From Vespula vulgaris (Eukaryota; Arthropoda; Insecta; Hymenoptera; Vespidae), in assembly GCF_905475345.1 (NCBI RefSeq), contig NC_066590.1:434001-498000 (forward strand): 64,000 nucleotides of DNA. Reading direction: 5' to 3'. A program made the position numbers and the translations under genes. The notes beneath the pieces were generated by a model that was given only the letters and a program-made list of their open reading frames with translations, did no database searches and had not been told where the DNA came from. The stretch's first letter is position 1. The number at the start of each line of letters is the position of its first letter. Shown in pieces: positions 50,942 through 63,500 of the stretch.

Positions 50942-53263
50942 GGAGAGAAAATCCTCGAGCGTTTTCCCGTTTGGAAAAATATAACGTTTAATGATTCTAT
51001 AAATCGTTTGGCCGTTCCGTGCAATTAGAAGAGCAAATAGAGTAAGGGTCGAGAGGACCTTGGAGTCCCGCTTCGCCGAAGCGAACATAATGGATCACCC
51101 TTTCCTTTTCTTTCACTTTGTTTTTCGGTCAACGAATCGTGGGGGTAAATAAATGATAAGAAAACGTCGCGTGGATTCGTTTCGTTGTTAGCCAGAGAGA
51201 TGGAGGGGAATTTTACAACCGCGAGTTAACTCGCTACGCGAATAACGGCGAATATCGCGATAGCGATGCAAATCGGATTTTCTTGTATCGCGGATAACGA
51301 TAGGGCTAGTAGCGGACAAGATTACGAGTCGATAGACACGCCGATTAGAGGAGGAAGGATAGAGTTTTGGTTTCCACTTTCGCGAAGCTAATGGAGTTCG
51401 TTACTATCGGCGTAGGATCTAGTTAGGTATATAGGATTAGGGGTAGTTTATCTCTCCCCGATACTCGAACGAACTCTACGAAGAATTAGTTACCCTATGG
51501 TCCGTCGATCCGCTTTTAACCTCTCCTCGATCCGAGCATTTTTCTTACAAATGCCGTGCTACTTCGTAAGGATTCGATGTCATCGAAGACGGCCAAGTTT
51601 CACAGACGAGAATTATCGCTCCGATGAAACATCGTCTAATGTTAATTCGACGAAGACGTTGACGCGACGCGATTGCTCCTGCTAATCGTGGTGGCTTATA
51701 TTAATAACGCTAATAAATATCGGTATAACGTAAGCGGCTTACAAGCGCAATCGGATCTCTATACAGTTTTAATTGGACACGGCCCAATTTACGCCATATC
51801 GTCCGTTAATCTCATTTATTTTAACTCGGCCAGGAAAACATGACTAGAAAAACTTGTCAAGTACGTAGGTACCCACGAAACTACGCATCGCGCAAACGAA
51901 CCTCGTTAAGGATCAATTTATTTACGTTTTTGCGTTTCATCGCGGATTCGATGGGGGCAAAAAAAAAAGAAAAAGAAAAGCAGGAAGAAAAACGAAAACA
52001 AAGGAAAAAGAACAAGCTTTTTAGATAATTACTCGGCCGGTTTCGTTTTCGCGAATTGTTTACGAATTTTGCAAGTTACGAGCACGTCTCGTTATGCTAC
52101 ATTTATTCGCTCGACGAGTAATTAAATTCTCCCTCGAAAGTGGAATTTTAAAAGTTGCACGAGGTAGGTTGCGCGTCTAGATACGATCTTCCAGTCGATA
52201 AACGATACATTTTTCGATGGCTATTTTCGACGTATATTTTCGCGTTCATGCGTGAAGGGCCTTTTTCCTATTCTTTTTAAAATCTCTGACAATGGACGAT
52301 AACGTTTCCGACGGAGAACAAAAAACTAGTCAAGATAATTCGCGGACTCTTTTCCGTTTCTCCTTCCTTTCTCGGAACCATTATACCTTCGTCGTCCATC
52401 GCACGAAGCTTACGAAGTAAACGAATCCTTCGTTATCTAACGCTTTCGCCGGCCCGATTATCGTTTCGTCGATTAATCGATCTCTCTCGTTCGTCCTCCC
52501 TTTGAAACGTTTTTTTTTTTTTTTATATATAATTTTCAATAGAAAATCTTAGCTCGAACAACATGGTCGCACGAGTAAAGCTTATTTGAACATTCAGGGA
52601 TTTGGATATTATCGGATGCTCCGAATCGCGACAAAAGGATCCTTCCAAACGGCGCGGGATTCGTGCTCCGAAACCTACGTCCTTTGTGCCACTGCGGCTG
52701 GTTACCTTAATAGAGGATACACAAGGGTTTCGGAGATCTCGCAAACCACAAGTATTTAGGATAGAGAACGCCTGGTTTACCAAAGCCATCCGTATGCGAC
52801 ATGTTCGATATCGCGAAAGCTGATAGACGGTCTTGCTTCCCGTAATGGAGGGTCAAGGCGAGCGATAGGGCGAAAAGATGTCGAATCGACCTTCTCCTTC
52901 CACCCTTCCATACGTCTTACTCGTCGTTTCCCGCTGCCGTTACTACCGGGAGAATGTTTTCTACCGATAGAGAGAAATTTACCGATTCTTGTCATTTCAT
53001 GAGAGAGCGCCTTGCGTGTTCGTTCGTTCGTTCGAAACGGTTGACCTAGATCCAACAATAATGAAATTTCTTAAGAAGCAAAATCACGAATAAATTTTCT
53101 AGTAGCCGTCGAATCAACGAATCCATTAAATACGGGTCGGTAGCTTCAATGCAAGAGCAGCTGGAAAAGCAAAGAGAGATATAACTAATCGCGCAAGTAC
53201 GGCGCGACGGACGTGCGTCCGTTCTCTCGGCGGTTCAACGGTGAACTGATATCGTCCTTCGTA

Positions 53264-53323
53264 TATAAATAGATCGTGGCTCGACTTTGTTTGTATTATG
53301 TAAACAAGTTTGTTGCTTCAGTG
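53264..53323 (+). promoter_or_regulatory. Candidate core promoter of the putative Nmdar2 gene
   Basis: A TATAAA lies at 53264-53269 and a TCAGTG initiator at 53318-53323 (+1 A at 53320). Their spacing, 56 nt, is too long for a classical TATA-Inr pair, so the Inr may act alone. A donor-like ACG|GTAGGT follows at 53355 and an acceptor TTTTTCAG ends at 53597, so a short non-coding exon 53320-53354 could splice to the exon that carries the start codon. All of this is inference from motifs. Confidence 0.35.
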
Positions 53324-53867
53324 CGATCGTAGTCTTCCTGGTTTACAAGCGTACGGTAGGTTCATCAGCGCGTTCTATTATTTGTAATCATCGAATTCGA
53401 ACGAACGTGCTGGGTAATTCGAATATAGTCGATAGATCGACCTCGACGAGGCTTCGTTAATCCGTATTCTCTCGACCGAAATACGCGATATCAAGGAAAC
53501 AAAGTGCGCGAGTCGCAAATAATCGATGAAATCAACGTTCATAGATCGGCGAGCGATTTTCACGACACTGGCAACGGAATCGTAATTTATTTTTCAGGAT
53601 TGGGCGGAACGGTGAAAGGAGTCCGTACAGACAGAGATGATAGAAAGGAGAGACGGAGAGAAGAACGGCGAGAAGATCGGAAGCGTCCTGAATGGAAGAG
53701 AGGCGGCGGCCGATTGGTCGGTACGATTCGGGGAGAAAGAGAGAGAGAAAGGATCGAGGTGAACGCGCTGGATAGAGATAAGGGAAGGAAGTAGAAAAGA
53801 AGGAAGGATCTCGTCTCGTTGCTTGTTCCTCGTCGCGGTAGTAGGCGGTTATCAGCGGCTGCGAACG

Positions 53868-55487
53868 ATGAAGTCCGCTTGGTGGTTCGTGTCCTTGCTG
53901 ATGACGCCGGTGTTAGCCGGTCTACCGGAGGGTACCGTAACGCGCGGCGAAAGTGGAGTTAAAATCGGCACGGGAGAGAGAGGAACGACGACGCCGAGAG
54001 GCACGAGAGGTAGCTCCGCGGTAAAGATAGGGGAGGGCGGATTTCCAAACTCTACGAGGAAAAGAGTGCTCATGACGACCTCGACGACGACCGCGCCAAC
54101 GACGACGATCACGACGACGATGCTCCCGTCGAGATTCACTTACACCCCTCAATCCTCCGTGGGAAACAATCACAATAGCACTTACTTGAAGGTGAGATCC
54201 CTCTATCCATCTTTCTCCGCTAATGATCTCGCCATTTTATACGGGATATGCCTTCGCTAGGAAAACCAAAGAGAAAGACCAAGAGAGAAGATATCTCATC
54301 CTCCGATCTTCCTTCGATTATACCGTGGCTTCGAACTACTTCGGTCCGCGTCCTTTTCCCTCCCCCGATATATATCTTCTCTTCTTCACGTCCCAAGGAG
54401 CGTGAGCGTTCGCGTTCTATTCATCGGTAACAATCGATTTATGCAACAGGTGTGCATCGGTTCGTTGCGCCATAATAAAGTCGCAAATGCTCCTACTTTT
54501 CGGCTTTTTAATCGTATCCGTTTCCTACACGAGTATCGTTAAAGACTTTACGAGAAAATTCACGGGATAAAGCGACGAGAGAGACGGAGGAAAAGAGAGA
54601 GAGAATTCTCTCTCTCGTTATTTGACGATTCTCTTGATTATCTTATCAGCTAAAAGCTCCTCTTACAAGTTCCCGTTGATATCGCTAGAATTTATTTCCG
54701 AGGAAGAGCGTTTTTACGTCGCACCGACGCAACTTCCTTAAATTTATTCGATCGCGAAACTTGCTACGAGAGAGCGAGAGCTATTTATTCGTTCATTTAT
54801 TTATTTTTTTCCGACGAACGTTCGTCGAGTGTTCTCATCCGTCTGACCTTCGCGTCCGTGAGACGTCGAAAACGCACTTTCTCGCTTACACGTCAACGTC
54901 CGCGTACGTAGCGACTCTATACGTTTCTCGTAATGAGCTTCGCGCGGAAATAATATCTTTTTCTCTCCTTCGTATTATTTTTTTCGTACTTTCAACGTCC
55001 ATTCATCTCGCGCGGCGCTTAAATCGCTTTCATGTCCACTCGTTAACTCGCCAACTCGAGTTTCACGGCAGGTACCTACGTATTATCGTATCGTTCGTGC
55101 ACGTCTTCTCAAATGCAGCCAACACTTTCTCTTTTTTCGAGAGTATTACGAAATATTATCGTTTGCACTTTTCTTCTCGTCGTTCATCTCGTGACGACCG
55201 TTTCCTTTATTACGCTCGTTTCGCGGGTTTGTCTATCGCGTTAGCGGACGAATATAACGGGCGTAGCGAAACATTTGTTACGATCGATCGAAGAAAGAAT
55301 AATTTTGCTCGACAGGTCGGCATGATGGTGCCGTACAAGACATTCGGCGTGAGGGATTACACGAAGGCCGTGACCTCGGCGATAAATATGCTTCAGAAGA
55401 GTACGAGAGGGCCAAGGCTGGGGCTCTTTCAAAACCACGACATACACGTGAAGATATCGATGATGGAACTTACGCCTAGTCCGACAA
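53868..55487 (+). CDS. Nmdar2: 5' part of putative NMDA-type ionotropic glutamate receptor subunit 2 (partial)
   Basis: Two coding exons join in phase: 53868-54191 (108 codons) and 55316-55487 (57 codons plus one base, donor GTGAGT). Exon 1 starts with a signal peptide (MKSAWWFVSLLMTPVLAG), then a Gly/Thr-rich linker with a small internal repeat (SGVKIGTG, SAVKIGEG), a Thr-rich stretch at about 70-84, and N-glycosylation sequons at Asn61 and Asn103. Exon 2 reads VGMMVPYKTFGVRDYTKAV, then NHDIHVKISMMELTPSPT. From memory this resembles the start of the bilobed amino-terminal domain of insect GluN2-type subunits, which gate Ca2+ entry at synapses. The next exon should resume in phase 1, but none is seen to 64,000, so the following intron exceeds 8.5 kb. 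Another ANF-receptor-domain protein remains possible. Confidence 0.6.
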
Positions 55488-57519
55488 GTGAGTCAGACTT
55501 TATCGTTCCTTCTTCTTATCGTATTCCCTTTCTTTTCTATCTCTCTTTTTTCTATTTTTCCTTTAGTTTTTGTCAACGCGCGGATGTACCGAAGATCTCT
55601 CGAATAAAGGTTCCTCCAAGGGTTCTCCCATTGCGACGGGATATCTATCTTCCCTTTTCACCGATACGACAATAAAATAACTCCGCTCGGAGAGCCGTCG
55701 CGAGATCCCTATCTGTCCCCCATCTTCAAATATTAATTCCCGTTCCACTCTCCGACGTCCGATTTAAAGAGGAAATGCGTCGATTTAGTGACTCGTCGAA
55801 TCGAACGATCGCAATGCTCGTGGAAGCGAGTAACGGAGAAGCGGAAGTTAACGTCCAAGTTCCTTTCTTTTTTTCCGCTTTTGTTGTTTCTCGAAATTCG
55901 TCCCGCAAATTGCACTCAAGGGAGCTTGACGGATGCACCGTCTGTTTGTCGCTTTTAAATTCATTTCATCCGAAAATATCGTATTACCATACTCTTGAAA
56001 AGCATCTCCCTCTCTCTTCTCTTTCCTACTTCGAGCGGCCTCATTCAATCTCCGTTGTACGTACGCCACACGTACGTATTTACGTACGCGAAAAGGAGTG
56101 CGTTTCGCGAGTCGTAAAGTTTAAAGCGACGTATGAAAGACGAGATAAAGATCGCTTTTGAATGACGTTGAAACTCCTCCTTGTCGGAGTAGGATTCGCG
56201 TTTAACCGTAGTTTTGTATCATAAATTCGACTGCATCCTCGCTCCGCTGCGCCAAAGCTCCTTCTTTCCGAGATAAAAATTCGAAAGGGCCTCGAGGTTC
56301 CCTTTCACGTTGCATCTCTCGTTGCATATCCTTTTACCGTCATTAAGAAGAGGTCGTTAAGTCGCTAAACGTCCTCGTTGACAAATCGAATCGAGAAGCT
56401 ATATGTTTGTCTTTGAGCTACGATTTACGTGATTTTATTCGATCGAATCTAATCGTCGGAACGAACTTGTCGTTGATCGAGAAAAGAGAGAGAGAGAGAG
56501 AGAGAGAAGAAAGAAAAGAAAGTAAACGGTAAAAGACGGATAAAAACGGTATAAGCGATCGAATTATAAATCGATCGACTCGTGATCGAGTTTGGTATCT
56601 AATCGAAAAAGTACGCACAGTGGAAGATAGATTATTCATCGGTCTTTTCTATCCCGAGGCACGCGCCCACAAAGCTCGTTCTTTTTTGATCGCAGTTACG
56701 ATCGTTTCCTCTTTCGTTTCTTTTTTCGCAATTTCTTCCAAAGGTTAGGTTAATGATTCGAGGAATTTCGTAATAAAGAAAATATCTTTTATCCGGTCGT
56801 TTCGTTTTATAAAATAATCTCGTAGAATAATTCCGTAGAATTTTAAATTGCGCGAAAGGTACGTAACAACGGTATGTTTTCTATATTTTATAACAAGCCC
56901 CTCGTTATCACTCCTTTTTTCTCATACTCCTTATTATTAGAAAATTCTTGCTTCCGTCGTAATGCTATTATTCAACGTTTATTCACCGTTGTTACATTAT
57001 TACGTCACGATATTACTACATTTCCTTTAAAAATGTAAGATTTCTATACGTATCGCTGACCCGGATCGTACATCCCAATAATCGTACTGGAATAGGAGGA
57101 ATCGGAGTAACGGAAAACGAGAGAATCCTTTCATCTTCGACGAAAAGTTTGCAAAAGTTCCCTGATTTACATCGCGCGCCGAGTTTGCGAGACTTTGTAA
57201 TTGCGTGAAATATGTAACGCGTGGGGGTGTATCTGCGATATTAAAGGAAGCTTTGGTCGTAAGTACAAAGAGTTGTAGAACGTCGACTGGAATAATTAGG
57301 AGTACATAAGTAATAAAGTTCGCGTTGCCTTTATTTCTTTTTTCTTCCTTCTTTTTCTTTTTGAATCCTTCGTTAAAGCGAGTAATCTCATAATTTCAAA
57401 AGTAACGTTCTCTTCTAAAGTTATTTGATCGAGGTTAATATTGGGAAGGATACGAGCGAGTAAACACGTACGTTTCGTCGTCGATCGGTGAATATTGTAT
57501 CGAAAAAAGCGACGACGAC

Positions 57520-57550
57520 GGTCGGTCGGTCGGTCGGTCGGTCGGTCGGG
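57520..57550. repeat. (GGTC)n tetranucleotide repeat
   Basis: Seven to eight GGTC units following a short ACG run. The Arg/Pro/Thr/Asp-rich frame on the minus strand is a product of this repeat. Confidence 0.95.
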
Positions 57551-59086
57551 CGCCAAGGATACCAATGATTGTTTCGAGTTAGACGAGTGCCGTCTCTTCC
57601 AAAGCAAAGTTTTTCGCGTTCTCTCGCGCGTACTTTCTTGCAATGGCAGAAGAAGATGACAAGATTTTAATGACGGTATGGATGGCACCCAACCGGACAT
57701 TGGGTGCAGGGAGAAACGAATCGACCGCAGAGCAAATTGAACATCGCGGTTAAACGCGAATTTTGCGGCGGCTGACATGTTCTCGAAAGTAAATCCTGCG
57801 GTTTACATCCGTGATCGATACGCCTCTCGATTTCCGTCTCTCTTTCTCTCTCTCCATTCCTCTTTTTTGATATCATACGTACCTACGTACGTACGTATCA
57901 CTCGAAGGCAATCTCTTCCCTCGTTACGATACCTTTCATTAACAGCAATCGTGAAATAGAAAACGACGATCGTATCTCGATATCGCGAAACGTTACACTT
58001 TGCTCGAAACGTAACGAAAATCGATTCCCGTATCCGATCCTTTTTACTCGTTCTTTTCTTTGTATTTTTCATTAACCTGTATATGAGCCCCTCCCATCAA
58101 TTCGAAACGTTAGCTTCCTTGCATTTTGCAAGAGTGGAAAATGTAAACGTTCGGAATAATGATAAATAACGAGTCGGCGTAAAAACTCGTTGAAAAATTA
58201 ACTCGATAATCCCAGTAAATTTAACACGGTTAACATTTTATCCACATGAATTTGTAAAGGATACATGCAAATTCGATGAATAGCTACGTACTCGTTCATT
58301 GAATCTCCAACGAAGGGTTACTTGTTTTAAATGGAAAGAGAAAAATGGGAAGAGTATGAACGAAGAGTTTAAATGAACGAATGTATTTCAAGGCGTAACT
58401 TTCCTTCGATCGAAGAGAGGGAGAGAGAGAGTGAGAGAGATAGGAGGGTGGAAAAATCGTCGATAGGTAAGGAACGGTGGTCAATGAGATACGACGAGAG
58501 AATAATCGAGCAGTGACATCCCACCACGACATGCTGTATCAAAGAGGATGTTGTTTAAGCCAGCACAGCTTCCATCTACTCATCGTCGGCTTTTGTTAAC
58601 GTTATAGGAGAACCGAAGGAGCGATACGGTTAATTTTCTCACGACGATAACGACGAGGACAACAACAAGGAAGATCCGATTCATCGAGAAAGGGAGCTTG
58701 TCGTGGTTTCGTCGAGCTCGCGTCTAGCTAGTCTCCTACATAAATCCGATTAAATAGAGCGATCGAGGCCTCGAAGGTAGAGCAGAGAGAATCGTGCTTT
58801 CGTAGAAATTGCAAGCTCCTGCCATCTGCCGAAGGACCATGTAACGTTTTTACTCGGGAGCTTTCTCGCTAGAGCAACTGACTCCCCTTGTGCTTTCCCA
58901 AGCTCCACACATTGAACTCTAACATAGAGAGACATTCGCCGGTAATGGAATTGTCCGAGTATCTTTCATTTCCATAAAGGCGAGCCGAAAAATTTTGCGG
59001 TCGACACGTAATTTATGACATGGGATAAGCCAACAGTTTTGCCACTTTGACCTCTTTGTGCAAAATTGTGCACGAGACAGAAAAAG

Positions 59087-59088
<2 letters not shown>

Positions 59089-59117
<29 letters not shown>

Positions 59118-59125
59118 GGAGAGAG
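59089..59125. repeat. (GA)n microsatellite
   Basis: GA units with GGGA interruptions in non-coding DNA. Confidence 0.9.
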
Positions 59126-61632
59126 AAAGGCCGAGAATCGCGCGTTCCGAGGAGAACTCGCCTTTTCATAATTGGTGTTTCCTTTGATTCGAGCTAACTT
59201 AATTACGATCAAATGTTAGCGTTAATTCCGACAGCGAGCGATTAATTGTAGCAGCGAGATGCTTCTTCTTGCGTTATCTCTCGAAACGATAGGGAGAATG
59301 AAAAAGCTCGGGGAAGGGTCGATCTTCTCTTTCGCTCGGCAACATTAACTCACGCTGACGCAACCCTAACGAACGCCCGTAAAAACGTGCCACGTCGAAT
59401 ATGCTCGAGGAGACACTTTCCTCGTTATCTCGAAAGAAAGCGAAGCGGGAGAATAAAAAAAAAAGAAAGGAGGAAAGGAGAAAAAGACCGAGCTGGCTGA
59501 TCGATAGGCCGCTCGTTTCCGAAAGTAGGCCTAAGTTTACTCGATAGTCACTCGTCGGCCACGTTCCACCCACGATTTACTTTTTCGATCTCTTTATCCC
59601 TCTCAGCCCTTTCGGAATCCTCCTTGCAAAGTGACTGTCGGATACAAGAAGAATTCTTTCCGACTAGCGGAGAAGGTACTCTCGAAAGAGGACAAGAACA
59701 AAGCCAACTTACGACACTACGATCGTTTCCCCATCCTCCAACTTCTCCGTATAGTCTACCCGGACTATAGACGAGTAGAACGTCCAGCGAATACCACAGC
59801 AAATTCCAAAAGCCAACTATGGCAGGATCGCGAATTTGATCGCATTCAGGACACACCTTACGTATTCTGCTGGGAAATCACGATACCTCCTATTATCATA
59901 TATACTCGTCAACGTTCCACATTTTTCGTCGCTTTCAAATGTCGCCGATATCGTCGAAAATCTTTCCCCTATACCGACGAAATTCGATAGTAGAAGGTAT
60001 TTGCTAATTTTTCATTCGATAGAAATTTTACGTTAATCAAGTTCAACGAAGTTAATTAGCTTTCCACGCTCGGATTTCACTGGAAAATGAATTGAAATGT
60101 ACATTATCTGCGAAAGCTCGATCAACGTTCTCGCTAAACGCATACCAACATCGCTATCACAACCACCCGCAGGCAGCATCAGGCTGTCGATCGAACATGC
60201 TCTATAATTAGCAAAGCATAATTTTCTCATGACATTCGAGTTAATAGCTCTTGGTTTCGGTGCAAATATCAAAACGTCGCTCGATTCAAAGCGATCTTTG
60301 TAGTTTTAAAGATAAACGCGGCCGAAGAAACTCGAGGGGTAACGCGACTGAGAAAAAGAGAGCTCGTCGTTGTACTCGTAGTTTTGTTTTCTTTCGTCGG
60401 ACCTGCTCGGACCTTTTCTTCCTTTTTCGGAGAATAACGCAACCCCTACTAAGGATTTTCTCTGTTTTCGTCGAAGAGTACTAACGAAAATACGCTGTTA
60501 GTCTCGCGGGACGCGTTTGTGTTTTCAAAGAGAAGCGCGAAAAGAAAGAACGAAAAGGAGCGCGAAGGAGTCTAAGGTCGGGAATAGTTAGAAAGACGAA
60601 AAATATGTAAAAATGTGTAAGAAAAAGGCACCGAGATTAGGTCCCATTGAGAAAGCTCGGATAAAGTATTAGAGTGTGACTCACTCGCTTTCTAAAAGCC
60701 ACCTTGAAAGCACGCTCCTATTTTCTTGCACTCTTACGAAACTCCCTCGCGATTCGTTCTCGCTTCTTTTTCCCGAGGGTGAACTTCGAAACGTGAGACT
60801 ATAATCGAAACATAGAGAGAGAGGGAGAGAGAGAGATACCGGGAGTCTAGAAAATACTCGCAAGCTAAATTTCAACGAGACCAGGGGAATTCCCAGGAGG
60901 TCGAATTTTCGCATCCCTTTCGTTTTCTTTGCCACCAAACACAATGTATCTTTGATTCGAATTTAAACGTTAAGTAGGGTATATCTTTCAAAGGTGTTCT
61001 TCCCACGGACATCCTCTCTATCTCTTTCACCTCAATAACGATCATAGAATTTGTCGAAACAGAAGAAGGTTATTACATTTACATCGAAATGGTTTCTTCC
61101 TTTGTAAGAGAATTTGAAAGGAAAGCTATTCCATTGCGTTATATGCAACGTCATTTATAAGTCTTCCTTCGAGGCTTCCCATCGAATCGTATCATTGCAA
61201 ATTTTCTAATCGATTCGACGAACGAATCTTACAGTTTTCCGATATTATCATCGTCGTTAGCGAAGGAGAGACGCCCTTTCTCTCGGTTCATCCCACGAGT
61301 CGACGAGGGTAGCAACCGACCGAGGAAGGGTGCGAACAAGAATAAAAAAGAGAGAAAGAGAAAGAGGGAGAAAGTTGGTCTTGCATTATGCAGGAACACG
61401 GAGTTCGCTTATTCTTTCGTTTCTACTCACCGAGGAATACACTGCTCTTTCCGCGCATCGCGCGTACAATGGACAACGTTCGTTCCCTTTACGAGAGAGA
61501 AAAAGCGCTCTTAAACCAAACGACACGATTGCTTCAAAATTTTACGATATTCTCGGTTCACCGATTTCGAGTATTCTTAAAGAATCATTGCTCTTTTCGA
61601 GAAACGGGAAATTATATTACGTAGATAGCTAC

Positions 61633-61634
<2 letters not shown>

Positions 61635-61684
<50 letters not shown>
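61635..61684. repeat. (TA)n microsatellite
   Basis: About 25 pure TA units. It gives Tyr-Ile frames on both strands. Confidence 0.95.
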
Positions 61685-61687
<3 letters not shown>

Positions 61688-62449
61688 AAAGATAAATCGA
61701 AGAGAGATGATTTTAGCTATCGAGCTCCCTGCCAATATATGACTTTTCCTAAAAATTTTCGATAATTCGGTAATTCGCGATTCGAATGCCCCGAGAAGTA
61801 GGGCGCCAGCGCACACACGTTGGTTGCTACACTAGCCGATATCTGTACGTACGAACGAGGAGATGGGTTGTCGATCCTCGAAGGATGGTTGACACGAAAT
61901 TAAATTTCCCAGATCGATTGCCAATCGATTTGGAGGCGAAAGGACGAGCGAGAGATTGACATCGTGCCTAGCGTTCCGCGTTTATCGGAGTCGATAGAAA
62001 AAAAAAAGAAAAGAAAAAGAAAAAGAAAAACAATGAAAAAAGGACAAGAAGAAGAAAATTAAAAGGAGATAGAAAAAGCAAAGAAGGAGGGCTGGAAAGG
62101 TCCGCTTCGTCTGAATAAAATAATAGTAGCGAGGACTGCTCGGGAGGTGGATATTTTGAGGGTGGCATGCGAGGGTGAATCACGACTTCGAAGGGGGAGA
62201 AAGAGAGACAGCTTAAAAGCGTTTGGCGGCGAGGAGGTGTCGTCATGGAGACAGGGGGTCGAAGGCATGCGCGGGAGGTGCGCGCGAGCGCATTAGGGCG
62301 ATCCACGTCGTGCGGTGGAGCACAACACGGGGGCTGCTTTTTCGCTTTGGCACACCCGGGCTCTCTGCTGGCTGGGCGGTGTCTGCAGCCTTCACTTTCC
62401 TCTCGAAAATCGAAGGCTACGGGGCTGCTGACCGGCACTTTTTTTCTTC

Positions 62450-62620
62450 CTCTCTTCTCTCTCTCTTTCTCTCTCTTTCTTTTTCTCCTTTTCCTTTTCT
62501 CCATCTCTCTCTCTCTCTCTCTTTCTCTGCCTCCCTGCCTCCCACCCTTCCTCTCATCCCCTCTCTCTCTCTCTCTCTCTATCTCTCTACCTATCTATCT
62601 TATCTATCTCTTATTTCTCG
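62450..62620. repeat. Long imperfect CT-rich tract
   Basis: About 170 nt of almost pure pyrimidine, mainly CT with CCT, TTT and TATC variants, on the plus strand. Polypurine on the other strand could form H-DNA and bind GAGA-type factors. Confidence 0.9.
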
Positions 62621-62725
62621 TACCCATCGCAATCTCCCTTTTTCATCTCTGTCACTATCGGTCCCGCGAAGAGTCGACACACGTGTGCCAAGGAAGACAA
62701 GGGAAAGTAATAAAAAGAGGGGGTG

Positions 62726-62786
62726 AGGAGAGGACGAGGAGCAGGAGGAGGAGGAGGAGGAGGAGGAGGAGCAGGAGGAGGAGAAG
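62726..62786. repeat. (GGA)n trinucleotide repeat
   Basis: Tandem GGA/GAG units with two GCA interruptions. They read as Arg/Gly/Glu on the plus strand and Ser/Pro/Leu on the minus strand. G-rich enough for local G-quadruplex formation. Confidence 0.9.
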
Positions 62787-63500
62787 GCGTGCATCGTCGG
62801 ATCAGTGAAAGTGTCGAACCGACAGCCGCGTAAACATCGTGAATCGTCGTGTATGTACGTGCACGCTCTAGGGACTGCTGATATTTCGGTCGGGGGTGGA
62901 CGTGTGCGGCGCTGCCAGCCGCAGGAATAAAAGGAAACGGAGACGAAGGAGAACGAACTTGTCGATGACAGGATGATTTTTGCTATCCGTCTAAGGGAAT
63001 GCGACTCGTACGAGGGAGTACGCGGCCTTCTCAAATCGTGCCTTGTTTAGCGTGCGAGAGAGATAGAGGAGGAACAACAGCTGACTCCACCGAGTCGGGA
63101 GAAGTCGGGAGAAATGCGGAAACGGTTCTCGACTTTGTCCGAGACATATTTTTATCCGAGAGATCATCGTGGACGACGACGAGTTTCGCACGATCGAGAA
63201 TCGAGTTGACCTGATTTCGTCCTTGGACGAATGCAGGATCGATCCTCCACGAGCTTGTGCCTCTCTCTCTCTCTCTCTCTCTCTCTTGTATTTCTCTGTT
63301 GTCCTCTCTCGACCGTCTCGTTTCGTTCCGTCTTACTCGACCCACGCACACGCACCCACGAACGAAACTTTCAAAAGGATTACGGCGCTTGCGACGATTT
63401 TAATCGAGAATAAAACCTCGTCGTTCTGGCTGATCCCGATGATCTCTCACCACTGCCAAATCCACGCGATCTATTCTCGGGTATTTTCTTGGAGAAGGTA

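Larger units (their letters stand above)
37000..53260. other. Gene-free CpG-rich interval, part 2
   Basis: No exon recognised on either strand. Contents include CT/GA microsatellites at about 37101-37120, 38659-38703, 41107-41124, 42792-42818, 43861-43880, 46672-46692 and 49223-49255; poly-T/A tracts near 41731-41744, 42826-42840 and 50193-50221; the TTCG repeat at 48625-48657; a perfect 9-bp hairpin at 48917-48938; and a TA/GA compound repeat at 50899-50941. Intervals at 50560-50700 and 52560-52820 stay open on both strands but match nothing I know. Confidence 0.5.
55488..62099 (+). other. Presumed intron of the putative Nmdar2 gene
   Basis: No recognisable exon in phase with 55487. Contents include GA/CT microsatellites (56483-56506, 58415-58440, 59089-59125, 60813-60835), a GGTC repeat at 57520-57550, ACGT-rich palindromic bits near 56056-56090 and 57878-57898, and a TA repeat at 61635-61684. 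A 36-codon plus-strand frame at 57642-57752 (starting MAEEDDKILM) and a two-strand open patch at 59600-59870 were inspected; neither shows a known domain. Confidence 0.45.
62100..63500 (+). promoter_or_regulatory. GC-rich block with CT and GGA repeats, candidate promoter or 5' UTR
   Basis: GC content is locally high, with many CpGs, a long CT-rich tract (about 62450-62620), a GGA repeat (62726-62786) and a good donor-like AAG|GTACGTAA near 63498. The sequence resembles a CpG-rich promoter plus 5' UTR on the plus strand, like the 26.1-26.6 kb island. Long open frames (62223-62808, 63169-63813) run through the simple repeats and show no domain, so no protein is called. Confidence 0.3.

Noticed and set aside
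57642..57752. 36-codon plus-strand frame starting MAEEDDKILM
   Set aside because: It looks protein-like but is too short to judge and has no homologue I recognise; noted only in the intron entry.
59548..59990. Overlapping frames on both strands (Trp/Cys-rich minus, Lys/Arg-rich plus)
   Set aside because: No family resemblance on either strand, and the phase does not continue the putative Nmdar2 exon.
62223..62808. 167- and 187-codon plus-strand frames
   Set aside because: Most of their length is CT and GGA simple repeat, so openness is not evidence of coding.
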